Positions 28,837 to 40,442 of a stretch of DNA of 64,000 nt are shown piece by piece (the stretch's first letter is position 1; every line of letters begins with the position of its first letter). The DNA is from Elysia chlorotica (taxonomy: Eukaryota; Mollusca; Gastropoda; Plakobranchidae): contig RQTK01000030.1 in the NCBI GenBank assembly GCA_003991915.1, positions 593,334 through 657,333 on the forward strand, in the 5' to 3' direction. The translations under genes and the position numbers were made by a program. A model generated the notes under the pieces. That model was not told where the DNA came from. It saw nothing but the letters and a program-made list of their open reading frames with translations, and searched no databases.

Positions 28837-29025
28837 NNNNNNNNNNNNNNNNNNNNNNNNNNNNNNNNNNNNNNNNNNNNNNNNNNNNNNNNNNNNNNNN
28901 NNNNNNNNNNNNNNNNNNNNNNNNNNNNNNNNNNNNNNNNNNNNNNNNNNNNNNNNNNNNNNNNNNNNNNNNNNNNNNNNNNNNNNNNNNNNNNNNNNNN
29001 NNNNNNNNNNNNNNNNNNNNNNNNN
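28837..29025. other. Assembly gap (189 N)
   Basis: Unknown sequence between a TTTA run and a CAA run. It lies in the interval where the Pitx homeodomain exon is expected. Confidence 0.99.
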
Positions 29026-29026
29026 C

Positions 29027-29082
<56 letters not shown>

Positions 29083-29110
29083 CGACAACGACAACAACAA
29101 CAACGATAAC
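29026..29110 (+). repeat. (CAA)n microsatellite at the right gap edge
   Basis: CAA units with CGA interruptions toward the right end. Confidence 0.95.
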
Positions 29111-29980
29111 AAATACAAAAATAAAAATAAAAATTCAGGAGTGGAGTTCATCAATGACTGTTATAGTACTGGTGGTATGATAATCATTATGTCTCTTAAA
29201 CAGAATTTGTATCGAAAAGGATTTAAGGGCAACGAGTTCCATCCGCAACACGGCTTTTTTATTTCTTATGTTTTTAGGATTTGTGATGACATACTGGAAT
29301 GTCTGGAAGACAGTAGAAATTACACAATGTGACAGAATAAAAGTAATAGCGTAAAATGCGAAATTTTGTTATGTAAAAGAGTAGAGTCTGATAAAGATTT
29401 AAACTATAAAATGTTACACGAAGAACGAAAGTGTCCGAAAAATGCCACAAACTTTTTGTTTACGGAAGGAGTCTTGGAAACGAACAAAAAAAAAAAAGAT
29501 TTGACAGAGGGAAGGATATAGAGAAGGAAAATATAATATACAGAAGATTTGACAGGTTGGTGAGCCGTTCCAAAGATTCAGTACATGATTTTGTATAATC
29601 ACTAGGTGGGTTTTTGTTTGTTTGTTGTTGAGACAAGGCTTACAAACTTGTTTCATATTCTTAAATATTTTTCCATGTATGCAGCGGAATCTTTCAAAGA
29701 GTAACGTTTCGGCATTTTGAGGCAGGCGCCTGACACTGAATTCAAACAGCCGATTCATGCAGTTCGTGCTAATAAAACCAAGAAGACAACTAAATCATGT
29801 TAAGCAAATTAGAAATACGTGTACATGGACACGAATGATTCCTAAAACAAGACGCCAAATTATTCTTTTTCTCATACTTCTCTATTATTTTGGAAATCCC
29901 CTTAACATAGTTTTGGTATGCATAACCTTGGGCCATTGCGTCACAAAGCGAGGTCGGCACACCTAACGCACGGAGTGGAC

Positions 29981-30050
29981 GAATGGCTATTGAGCTGGGC
30001 GCTAATGTTCCAATAACGGGAGGTGTGAGGATCGATCAGGTGTGAGCCCC
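29981..30050 (+). mobile_element. Possible tRNA-like SINE head
   Basis: TGGCTATTGAGCTGGGCGC looks like an A box and GAGGATCGATCAGG a weak B box. The GC-richer sequence to 30470 may be its body. Two ambiguous bases lie at 30202 and 30204. Confidence 0.3.
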
Positions 30051-30118
30051 AATCGATCCTTGACATCGCGCGATGGACACTGCGTCAGTAGACAGGTACA
30101 CAGGTACACACACGCAGT

Positions 30119-30172
30119 GCACACCTCGATACCACGGCCTGGTGCATTCTAAGATTAACACGCCAGTGGTAA
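30119..30172 (+). repeat. Direct repeat, copy 1 (copy 2 at 30669-30720)
   Basis: CTCGATACCACGGCCTGGTG and the following GCATTCTAA.ATTAACACGCCAGTG recur with one or two mismatches about 545 bases downstream. Confidence 0.85.
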
Positions 30173-30733
30173 CAAATAATGACATCACGTTCGATTGAGC
30201 TNTNTCATCCCTGCTACATCCAATTTAGTAGGCTTTAGTGTACGGCTACACCAAGCTAAACCAAGCGTGGGTCGACAGTATCATAAGACAAAGTTGTCGA
30301 TCCTGGTATATCTTGCCCAAGCAACACAGATGCCAGCCGAAGCATGTGATGCCAGGATCAAAGGTCACCGGTCAGCGGGGAATCGCTCTTCGCACATACA
30401 CGCGAGCCTAGATTCTGGCTTGGCCAGCTATCTAGGTCAAATTGTGCCCAGCGGTTATGCGATTAGCTAACTTTTCAAATATTTAAAAAAACTACGCTGA
30501 TTTCATATATCACTTTTATTGTGACCCTATTTTATTACTATCTGAGACTAAATACACAACTTGGATCTATACTTATGAAGGCATTCTGGAGAAAAGTGTG
30601 TTTAAAGTTTTGAATCGAGAGCCGGAAAACAATGGCGGTCGTCCAACACAGATCAAGTTTTGCCTCATTGCACACTCGATACCACGGCCTGGTGCATTCT
30701 AAAATTAACACGCCAGTGCTGTGTTACGGGCAA

Positions 30734-30878
30734 CTGTTTGGGTGGGTGTCAGTACAAATTGACTGACTGAGACAGAGAATTGTCTTGATATCCACGCTCT
30801 GTGTCTGTGTGGCACACGCAAAATTGTCAGACGTTAGTTTTGGTGCCCGTCCACGTTATAGGTTAGAAGCTGACGATG
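30734..30878 (-). mobile_element. Dispersed repeat family R1, reverse copy
   Basis: In reverse complement it carries the family words CCCAA/CACCAA, GTCTGACAATTTT, GCCACAC, TCTGTCTCAG and ACTGACACC in order. About 145 bases. No coding capacity is seen. Confidence 0.65.
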
Positions 30879-31764
30879 TGTGTGAAGAGTGCAACAACTG
30901 AAAACAGTATCTGACCACACAACATTATCTGAATCGTACTCTAGGCCTGAGATGTGCTAAGCGGTGGGATTTTCATCGAGATTTAGAATGATGCTTAACA
31001 TACCGATGGTATAACAATTACAATTTACTATACTGTCTTATAATCTGCTGAGAATGCCTTGAGAGTTCGATGTTTGATGCAGTGATTCAGAGATGTAACG
31101 TGGCCTGTTAAGCTATTTGAAGTGTGTATGTTGGAAACGTAGTCGGAATGTACCGAATATCATACATGTAGAGTTATAGTATCCGAGGTATGCGTAACAG
31201 TGGTTAAAGCAGGCAATGGTCTCAATGTTTATCAGTGTCGGATTTATCATCAGTGGCATTGATAGATAGTGTAAAAATCTGAAACACAAGAAATCTGACT
31301 TTTTTATCACAAAAATGTTAAGATTAAATGCCAAATGGAAATGAAACGACTCATAAAATAAATAGATATAGGGTTTCCGATGTGTCGGTAAAAAAAAACC
31401 ACAAGTGTTGTAAATCTACATGATGGTTCGGAGGAATTTTCAAAAATGTCCTTATTTATAATACTTATTACTGTTTTTGTTTGAGTTTGTTTAAGAATTG
31501 CTTCATTTTTTTCCAAATTATTAACAAGCAGTTTTATTGATGCCAAGAGAATTCGACTTGAGCAAGGTCAAACATTGCTGACTGGAGAAAACCACAAGTA
31601 TTTTGTTTGATCAATGTTTGAATTCATGTGGTAAATCGAAGCAACGAGAAAGGCTTGCACCGTATGCAGCCAACGCGAGACAGGTGACGTGCGAGCAGAT
31701 GGTAATCTTTGATAAGTACTCTATAAGTACTCTATAAGTGCCCTACAGTTTTCCCAGAGAAATC

Positions 31765-31844
31765 CACCCGGAGAGGACTGCACCAGCCAAGGCTCAAACT
31801 TCAGACCTTGCGCTCGCTGATCGAGAGCATTACCCAACTGATCT
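31765..31844 (-). mobile_element. tRNA-derived SINE head, reverse orientation
   Basis: The reverse complement has GATCAGTTGGGTAATGCTC (A box) and AAGTTTGAGCC (degenerate B box). Confidence 0.5.
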
Positions 31845-31854
31845 CGTTTGTTTG

Positions 31855-32025
31855 TTTGTGTTGTTTATTGATAACCGTCCAACGCCAGTACTTTATGGGA
31901 CTATAATTATTGTGGACGGGTCCCAAGTCTAGACTCTGACAACTGTACGTGCTGCCACACAGGATAATGAGGGGAAACCCATGGCTCCTGTCTCAGCCGG
32001 TTACATGATACCAACACTGACTCAA
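31855..32025 (+). mobile_element. Dispersed repeat family R1, forward copy
   Basis: Family words GGACGGGTCCCAAG, TCTGACAACTGTACGTGCTG, CCACAC and CTCCTGTCTCAGCCGGT are present in order. A reverse SINE head lies on each side. Confidence 0.7.
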
Positions 32026-32064
32026 CAAGGAGGGAACGAAATCAAACAAATACATTTTTTACCT

Positions 32065-32127
32065 ATCGTAGGTTTCGAACCAGGGACCTCCCGATTGAAA
32101 GACAAACGCTCTACTACTTGTGCCAAA
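32065..32127 (-). mobile_element. tRNA-derived SINE head, reverse orientation
   Basis: The reverse complement reads GGCACAAGTAGTAGAGCG (A box) and CCTGGTTCGAAACC (good B box). Confidence 0.6.
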
Positions 32128-32374
32128 TTTCCTCCCACCCAACTCAGCTCGCGGCGTCCCAGAATGGACAGATAGAAGGTCTTCTTACGCCTAAGTTTTG
32201 TAGGTCACTTTGGCCACATCTTCAACACACCAGGAGCTCCAACCCTGGACGGATGTGGCCAGTTATGACCTAAGACTGGACACAAGTGGACACAGGTGAC
32301 ACACGCTAGTGGCCGGTCAAGGCGACAGATACCAGCACTGGCCCGGCGATTGCAATTAGTGCGCAACGGGTGGG

Positions 32375-32677
32375 TGGAGAGAGAGAGATAAAGATATAGA
32401 GTCATAGTAACAGATAGAGAAAGAGATAGATAGATAGATAGGTAAATGGATATAGAGACAGACAGAGAGAAAAATCAGGTGAGAGACTGGGATATATGCA
32501 AAGATGCCGAGAGACATAAACAGATAAAGAATGATCGATACAGGAGGGAGCGAAAGAGACACACAGACACATTGGGAAGAGTGATCAGAAGAGGCAGAGG
32601 TAAACAGAGACAGAGAGAGACATGGATCTAGAAGCATGTCGAAAGAGAGACATACAGAAAGAGAGAGATAGAGAGAG

Positions 32678-32763
<86 letters not shown>
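32375..32763. repeat. GA/GATA-rich block ending in pure (GA)n
   Basis: Imperfect purine-rich sequence from 32375, then about 75 bases of pure GA (32686-32763). Confidence 0.93.
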
Positions 32764-32767
<4 letters not shown>

Positions 32768-32849
32768 GCCCCGGATGGCTTATCTCTGGCCTATCACAGG
32801 TTAACACTGAGACGGATCAGTATGGTGGAACACGAACTTGCCCATGGCC

Positions 32850-33015
32850 CCGTTTCACGGTTTCCATGTCTTTTGTTTCTATGCATAGAAACTGTCTTCA
32901 GGAGATAGTATGTGTGTAAAAACAATGGACCACGTTTCATGGTTTCCATGTCTTTTGGTTCTACGCCGAGATAACGTATTCAGGAGAATATAGCTTGTTT
33001 GTAAAAACAATGGAC
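32850..33015 (+). repeat. About 80-bp tandem duplication
   Basis: GTTTCA.GGTTTCCATGTCTT and GTAAAAACAATGGACC each occur twice in the same order. The copies are moderately diverged. Confidence 0.8.
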
Positions 33016-33984
33016 CGAACTTTAGGAAAAAAATAAAAAGGGGGAAAATTAAATCTACGTCTTCTTCACAGGACTTTTTGTGTACGATTATGTAAAAAAA
33101 ACAAACAAAAAAAGATGTGCTCTAGATCTAGATTAATAATTTGTAACTAACCAAAAGTTAGATTTATGGGTAAAATAGTATTCGTAAGTCTACCTACTTA
33201 ATCTAAAATACCAATTGTGTTTAATGTTTCTTTTTTGTTTGTTTGTTGTTGTTTTTTTGTTGTTGTTTTTTCCGAAGTGCTCTTTCAGTTATAATTTGCA
33301 TTGGCATTGGTGTATTTTCAAATATTTTTGTTTCATTTTCTTTTTTTTTCCTAATCCGTATTTTAAGGGTATGCGTGGATCTGCATTACCCATGGTTCAG
33401 ATAATTATTTTATTCGTAAAAATAAAAACAAGTGAAACTTAACCATATCCGGAACCTTATATGACAGTCAAAAATCCATGTGATTCCTGATGAAGATATT
33501 CTCCGATCCTTTATGCCTGTCTAGCGGTGCCGATAAGACAAGCTTATTTGAAGAGCGACTTATCTTTTTTTTTTTAATAATATCATTGAAAGGCATTGTT
33601 TTTATTATTTAAAATTAAAGACAAACCTAGAGATTATATCAATTAGGCACCTGGTAAAACTTTCGGCTGCAGAAAATATTTACAAATCGTGTACAAATGA
33701 AACAATAATGTGTGATATGAGTAAATAAAGAGCTATAAATGGCTACCATGCTTGAAAAACTAATATGCTGGACTACAACATTGAGAGGAAAGAGGAAAAA
33801 CTGTGTCTCTGAAAGCGGCTGATTGATGCCAGAATTATGATTGTAGAAGCCTTGCCTGGGGCTCACGCCTGACAATGAGGATGATGCCCTCTACAGCACC
33901 TGTTGTGAGCAATACTGAGCATCCCCTGGTCTGGAAGCCCAACAAGAGGAACAACACCAGGCACTATGGGCTTTGAGGGGGGGG

Positions 33985-34174
33985 GGAGAGGTGGGCGGGC
34001 AGGTGAGCGCGAGAAGTACTCACTCAGAGAGAGAGGAGAAAGAGAGAGAGAGGGGGGGGGAAGAGAGAGAGAGAGAGGGGGGGGGAGAGAAAGAGGCTGA
34101 AAAGGTAGAGAGAGAGGAGAAAGAGGGTGAAAAGGTAGAGAGAGAGAGAGAGAGAGGAGAAAGAGGGTGAAAAG

Positions 34175-34228
<54 letters not shown>
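33985..34228. repeat. GA-rich block with an internal GAAAAGGTAGAGAGA repeat
   Basis: GA and poly-G words, with three GTGAAAAGGTAGAGAG-type units near 34095-34180, then pure GA. Confidence 0.92.
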
Positions 34229-34231
<3 letters not shown>

Positions 34232-34971
34232 AGGGACAGGGATATCTTTCTCTGGCTCGCTCGCTCCCTCGCTCGATCAGTTTTATTTGCAATCACCCGC
34301 CTTTGTTTACTATTTTTTCAATTCTTGTAGTACAATCATGTATTATGTTTCACTGCCTTAGCTTTATAACATAACAATAAAATTTTCAAAACGTTAACAT
34401 TTCTTTTTCAACCAGAATACTTTCTTTTTAGTATTGACTTTAATGTTTGATTATATACTGCCTTAAACGTTACAAATAATTATATCTCTTAATAACGTCC
34501 AATAAATAACCATCATAATAATTGATATTTTGTCAAAAGCCCTTTACTGTCCATTATATTAGCCCACATTTCAACGTTTTAAAATTTATGAACCCCACGC
34601 AAGTGCAAATATTGAAATGTATTGCTTTGGGTTTCTCGTGAAGTGAGCAGCTCTAGAGGTTTCAACCACTTGATTAGATTATGTATTTACATAACCAGAC
34701 TCATCGCTGCTACCTCCACTGCGCCCTCTAGATCTGCCGGTCTAGTTTGGGTGCATACATGCAGTGTTAACGGAATTTCACACATACATCAATGTAGTTA
34801 TAATGTATCACGGTTACAGTTTTCTCCTCGAGAAAGAATAGGTCTAAACGAGACAATTTTGCTAGAAGTTTATTTACGAAGGTTCGGGATTCTTCGTAGG
34901 GACAGCACGAAGACCTAGAGACGAAGAATTTAAGCTAATGTTGAAAGAGAAAGCTATAAGTTTTAGTTGTT

Positions 34972-35044
34972 TATTGTTGTTGTTGTTGTTGTTGTTGTTG
35001 TGTTGTTGTTGTTGTTGTTGTTGTTGTTGTAGTTGTTGCTGCTG
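34972..35044 (+). repeat. (TTG)n microsatellite
   Basis: About 70 bases of TTG with a one-base slip and a GCTGCT end. Confidence 0.95.
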
Positions 35045-37847
35045 TTAAAGATATTGTTTGTGCTTTTCAACTGATCTGTGAAAATCGTTAAAAATTGAAA
35101 TCGTTTAAAAATGCTTACTTGGGATTCATGTATATTTGTATCTTTTCTCTTGTTATATTTTTTTCGGATGAAAGAAAACTGACTCAACTAAGACGCATTG
35201 GTTTATTTTTCTTTAATGTACACTTTGTAGATTTTCAATTTTTCTCATTCTTTACCCGTAGGGCCATTTTAACTAATGTAATTACTTTTATTTAGCAAGC
35301 AAAATAGATTTATAACATGATTCTACAAAACGGTTCTGATGATACATTTTGTATACAGTATTTATGCCCAAAGATTTTCCTTTCTCTAGCTGTCTTTTTT
35401 GTGAGTTTAAACTCATTCAACTCATTTATTGAAATTTGGCTTCCATTGGAAGCAAAAACAAATTCTATACAATTGAATAGACATTAATTTTATACACAGT
35501 AAGAATAAATCTAATATTGTGATCGATTTTTACAGACTAGTCCATTGTGGGTCCAAATGAAACAATGCAAGTAATAAATATGAAAATAAATGTGAAACTA
35601 TAATAATAGTACATTGTATGGTGTCCGTTGGTCATGGTTAAGAGTACCGCAAAATTGATAAAAGAATCATAGGGGCTCGCATACACGGGCAATTTTATTT
35701 GCTTTTTTCCAAAATAATGTCAATTCGGCTTTCTTCACAAACACACACAAATTAATTGTCTTGTTGTTTTATCAATTCGAATTTGTATTTGTATGAATAG
35801 AATTTAAAGTGCTTAGATTCAGGTAAAAAAATCAACATTTTTTTTCCAGATACTTTGCCAGGGTGTTAGAAAATTTTTAACAAATCTCTCAGAATGCAAA
35901 AAGTATGGAAAGTTCTTTCATTTACCAAGCTCTCATCAAAACAATTTTAAAATGTTTTGTTGCTTTGTTTTGTTTTTTTTGTTTTGTTGTTTGTTTGTTT
36001 TTGTTAACTGTAGCGCTGGATTTTAAAAGCGTTGTAAGTTGTTTTGCTTCGTTTCCAAAACTGTATCTTATATTTAATGAGGTTATTTTTTAAGACAGGA
36101 ACAGGATCAGTAGGAAAATATATTAACTTGAATTCAATTATCAATGTACTAACTCTAAACTCTTGAATCCACAGTTTATGCATGAATTATCCTGATATAA
36201 AATGTACTTTTTTGTTACTACAATTTCTTTACTTATTATGTTCATTAATAGATATAATATCTGATATAGTATTGAGATCATCCATTTATCACAATCACAA
36301 ATTCCCAAATACATTGAAAAGAAGTATATTAATTTTATCTCTCCACTTTCTCATCAATTTTTGTAGCTCGTTTTGTTTGTCTGTAGCTTGTTAGCTCTCA
36401 CTTTTAACTTTCCTTTAAGTTATCATTTCTCTAATTATTTTGTCATTCTTCCATTTTGTTTTGATATCTTCTAAAACTTCCTATACACATCACATTGTTC
36501 GTCGTTTCAAAAATCACTGACGAAAGTAAAGAAATGATGCGGTCTGGCGCCTGCCAACTCATGTCTGTGCCTGACAAAAGTTACCAAACCTGCCAATCTA
36601 GCAGACGACAGAAACGTCAAGGAAATTGCCTAACACCTAACACAGAACTGGAAACCAAAATTCTGTTTTCATCGATTAAAAAAAAAAATAAGCCAAAAAG
36701 TTTTTTAAAAAAAACAAAAAACAAAAAACTAGGCTAGCGCTTACAGTTATATGTTTCGCTTTCCAACTCTATCTCACCCCTCTCTCTAGAATTTTTGTTT
36801 TTGTTTTCGGGTAAAAGATCCAAACAAATACCGAATTTCGGGAAAGGCGCAGAAATTGGATCTTGCTTATTTCCTCCTGCAGCCGTCACCGGATAAGCTG
36901 TACGTTACACACAGAATGCGAGAGATAGACAGACAGACAGAAGCAGAAGGAAATACAGATTGAGATTGTTTTTGTTAAACCTTCTCTAACAAGCCCGGCT
37001 ATTTCTACGGCGCCCTGTGGTGTCAAGGAAAGCAAACAGACTTTAGACTTCTCTGATTTCTCGTAACCAACCGCCAAACATTAATCGTGCAAATAGTATC
37101 CTATACGGCCAATCTATTTTTGTATATCCTCTACAACGCAAGCATGTCTGTCCGTCATAGGTGGCAGATATCAAAATGCCAAAGACTGGTTTAAAAAGTT
37201 CTGTCTGTTTTTAAACAAATGGAAAAAAAAACAAAGAAAGAATGGTTACTGTAAAGTCTGTCAAAATAAAATCGGGCTAGACTTAACCAGGAAAGTGTGA
37301 GATCGGGCTGAGATTTGTGAAGGGTGGGGTGCGCCCAGCCCATTCAAGCAATTCACTCAACCCTCAAACCCAAACTGCTCGGCCTAAAAACAAAAGATGG
37401 GTATCCTATTTCATGACCGCGGGGGAAATGGAGTTTTGCCATCGAGGGTTTCATGTTTGTTTTAAGAGGGAAGATACACTCTTAATCCAATTAAAAACTG
37501 TGACTGTTGGAACAGTGGTTTTATCAATCACCCTAGACACGCTGAATGGATGGGGTGGGAAGGGATGTTTGATTTTTTCCGCTGGGATTCACAAATACAC
37601 AAAGTAATATGGACATCAAGTTCTAGATTATAGACTGACTGAAAAGGTCTAGATCTACAGTGGCGATTAGAATGAAACGCAAAATATTGTTAATATTTAT
37701 TGTTACTATGAGTTTTCCCAAATCTTTAACTTTAACGTAGTTTTTTCTCTCCTGCTGTCTTGTCAATTAAGCTTGACTCTCTTAGACTGAAAGGTCTGTC
37801 ATTTTAGAGAGCTGTCACTTTTGATGGTTACAGGTTTTAGTTTTAGT

Positions 37848-37873
37848 TAGGAGAGAGGGAGGGAGAGGATAGA

Positions 37874-37905
<32 letters not shown>

Positions 37906-37930
37906 AAGGGATAGAGAGGGTGAAGAGGCG
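37848..37930. repeat. GA-rich simple sequence
   Basis: GAGAGA with GGGA interruptions. Confidence 0.9.
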
Positions 37931-39092
37931 GAGGAAAATGGAACCAAAAGCAGGTAAATAATTACTGCGAGTTTCAATAACATTATGTCATAGAGGAGGG
38001 TAATCTCTTGAAGGAATGGTTTGAAAATTTAAGCTCCTTCTAACACTGACTTTACCATAAATTTATGGGGTTTTACAAAACACTGCTTGACAATTCAACA
38101 AAAAAGAATAATTTTTGAACTAAGTAAATAAAAAAAATTACGGTTGAAAAATTGTTTCAATACGATGCTCTCAGTTTCTATAGCTTATAATAAATGCATT
38201 TTTTCCACCCACGAAACGCTCTTTATTTATTTTTATTTTTTTTTTTATAATACCAGCTGCCTTATGCACCGGCTATTATTAATGTGTGCTTTGTGACAAT
38301 ACACAGATTATCCTGGTTTGTATATTTGTTTTCTGCTTTTAGAATGAAAAATAATTCTACTTATTGAAAGAAGCTAATTATAATAAAATATTAAAAAAAA
38401 AAAAAAAGGAAAAATCTAACTTAAAAAAAAGTTATAAATGAACTTTGGTCAAATAAATTAAGTAAAGAAAAGAATATTTTTTTTTCATGATTCATCAAAC
38501 CAGAATAAAGATTTGTTTTACTGGTAGAATTTAATGTTTTATTTACCAAACATTATTATGCAGACTAAGAGAACAAACAGCAAAGGAAAGCGCCTAATTA
38601 ACCTTACAACTTAAAAGTTCACGATAGAGAAAATGATCATTCTAAGATTCGTATTTGTTGCTGTTCCTCTTGTAACCTTACTCTGTCGCTTGTAATTTGT
38701 TTATACCAACTCCTCTTCTTTGGGTAGAAACTAGTAGAACATAGATTTTGGATGTGTGGTTTATAGTGGATGGTTCTTATCATTGCTGTATCTGGTAATG
38801 TTATAAGAATACTGTTTTATAGTTCCTTTTTAACTCGTTTACACGATTTTTTAAAAATGTTTTTATGTTTTCATTATTGTCCTAATATCGTTCTGTAATA
38901 AACTCAAATATTTTAATAATATTAAAAATTGGCGGAGATAATTAGTGTCTTCAGATTGCCGTGGTTGTGATCGGTGTTATTTAATTGGCCTCTTATAAGT
39001 ACTTGTGTTATTGTTTTATGTGTATCTGTGATTTTGTGAGTATTCTCTTTACTGTTAATACATGTAAGATAACCAGGTTTGGCCTGAGATTG

Positions 39093-39695
39093 TAATACAC
39101 GTACAACATTCATAACAAATCCCTGATTTAGAACTTAAAAGGATAACAAAGATGGAAGCTTTAGTGAAGAGATGGGCTTATAACACATGTACCACACTTA
39201 TAACAATCCTTTGATTTACACCTTGGAAGGATGAAAAAGATGGGTTTGTAACACATGCACCACTCATAACAATCCCCTGATTAAGAACTTAGAAGGATAA
39301 CAAAGATGGAAGCTTTATTGGAGAGATGTACCACATAGACTAAAATCGATCCCTGGTTTAGAATAACAAAGAAAGAAGCTACGCTAAAAACATATCCTTA
39401 TAACTCACGCACCGCATAGACAAAACGCCTCAGTCTCATTAATATTTTTAGAGGTTAAAGAAAAAGGAATTTACATTGAAAAGATGGACTAACAATACAC
39501 ACATCAAGCTCACGAAAAAGGCCCTGGTTTAAGACATTAACAAAGAATAGAGCTACAGTGCAGAGGTGGACATTATCATGCGTGCACCGCACTCACGAAA
39601 GGCTTTGATTGGTTTCGAGACATTTACAAAAAAGGACGGTAAAGAGAAGGCACTCACAAAAGACTTTTATTGAACTCAAGACATTTACAAAAAAG
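39093..39695 (+). repeat. Degenerate tandem array of roughly 60-95 bp units inside the Pitx intron
   Basis: Successive units share a pattern: a CAC.CTCA-like word, an ACAA/CGAAA word, a CC(C/T)TGATTTAGAAC-like word, then a purine stretch with AAAGATGG or GGTAAAGAGAAG. Unit starts by eye are near 39105, 39190, 39260, 39328, 39410, 39505, 39590 and 39650. The last two units share a 32-bp near-identical block (39619-39650 and 39679-39710) that runs into the 15-bp minisatellite. Confidence 0.7.
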
Positions 39696-39860
39696 GAAGG
39701 TAAAGAGAAGGAGGGTGAAGAGAAGGCAAGTGAAGAGAAGGAAGGTAAAGAGAAGGAGGGTGAAGAGAAGGCAAGTGAAGAGAAGGAGTGTGAAGAGAAG
39801 GAGGGTGAAGAGAAGGAGGGTGAAGAGAAGGAGGGTGAAGAGAAGGAAGGTGAAGAGAAG
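39696..39860 (+). repeat. 15-bp minisatellite, 11 units, abutting the Pitx donor
   Basis: Eleven head-to-tail units of the form GAAGGTGAAGAGAAG are present, with variants GAGGGT, GCAAGT and GAGTGT in the first six bases. A stray twelfth unit lies at 39636-39650. On the gene strand this is a pyrimidine-rich stretch starting eight bases inside the intron. Because 15 is a multiple of three, the exon frame reads through it as LLFT-like repeats. Confidence 0.92.
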
Positions 39861-39868
39861 GCACTCAC

Positions 39869-40379
39869 CAGATCTATCGGAGGCAGCATCGCTGGGTGTG
39901 AGCGTCCTGTGGGCCGTGGTCGTGTGGTGTCCAGACGCGTGTGGCGGCGATGACAGCGACGCCTCGGAGCCCGACGGTAGCGGGTTCGAGTCGTGCAGGT
40001 GGTGGCTGTGGTGGTGGTGGTGCATGGTCATGCCTCCACCGAGCGCGGCGGCGCTGTGGTTAATGGTGCTGTGTGGTTGGAGCGCGGAGCTCCCGATGGG
40101 GGCCAGGGAATGCAGACTGCTGCCGCTGTTGCTGATGCTGCTACTGCTGCTGCTGATGTTGTTGCTGTTGTTGGTGCTGCCGCTGAGGGCGAAGCTGTGG
40201 TGGTTGATGTGAGGATTGATGCTGTGGTGGCTGCTGAGAAGACTGCTGCTGTTGCTGCTGCTGGTGGTACTGTGGTGGCTATGAAGTTGGTGGTGGTGAT
40301 GGTGGTGGTTGTGGTGGTGGCTGGGAAGCCCTCCGACGGCTAGCTCCTCAAGGCACAGCGGTTCATTCATAGAGTTCAT
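39869..40379 (-). CDS. Pitx: Probable Pitx N-terminal coding exon (His/Ser-rich, before the homeodomain)
   Basis: This is a same-strand open frame upstream of the Pitx terminal exon. From the first ATG (40379) it gives 170 codons plus one base and ends at a strong donor (TCTG|GTGAGTGC), so the intron is phase 1. The frame is also open upstream of the ATG for about 30 codons back to an in-frame TGA, with no other ATG, which favours this start; the ATG context is weak. The protein begins MNSMNEPLCLEELAVGG and then has a His tract (residues 21-30), long Ser/Asn/His low complexity (about 31-90), a second His cluster (120-129) and a Thr/Ser-rich end (about 153-170). Such a disordered N-terminus before the homeodomain is typical of invertebrate homeobox proteins. 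Assignment to Pitx is inference from strand, order, composition and splice signal; there is no homeodomain on this exon. Possible acceptors just upstream (for example GGCCCAG|ATTCC) mean an extra 5' exon could exist. Confidence 0.72.
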
Positions 40380-40442
40380 CTGCTGCTCGTCCTTGACCTC
40401 TGGCGCAGCGTGGAATCTGGGCCAAGGTCGTCGGTAGGTCAA

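Larger units (their letters stand above)
19766..39868 (-). other. Pitx: Pitx intronic interval (about 20.1 kb) that should also contain the homeodomain exon
   Basis: The interval is bounded by the acceptor at 19766 and the donor at 39868. The two flanking exons are in different phases (1 upstream, 0 downstream), so a middle exon is required. It should encode the homeodomain start through residue 46. I looked on the minus strand for the antisense of WTNLT, RNRYPD and THFTSQQ and saw none. The interval has no other supported gene. It contains a 189-base gap, microsatellites, SINE-like heads, a 132-bp tandem duplication and GC-richer islets near 22.5-22.95, 24.9-25.35 and 29.95-30.45 kb. Confidence 0.7.

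Noticed and set aside
29414..29758. Minus-strand open frame of 114 codons inside the Pitx intron
   Set aside because: No recognisable motif and no homeodomain; AT-rich chance frame.
39609..39953. Plus-strand Glu/Lys-rich open frame antisense to the Pitx N-terminal exon end
   Set aside because: It is a translation of the 15-bp minisatellite and antisense exon sequence; no start context or domain.
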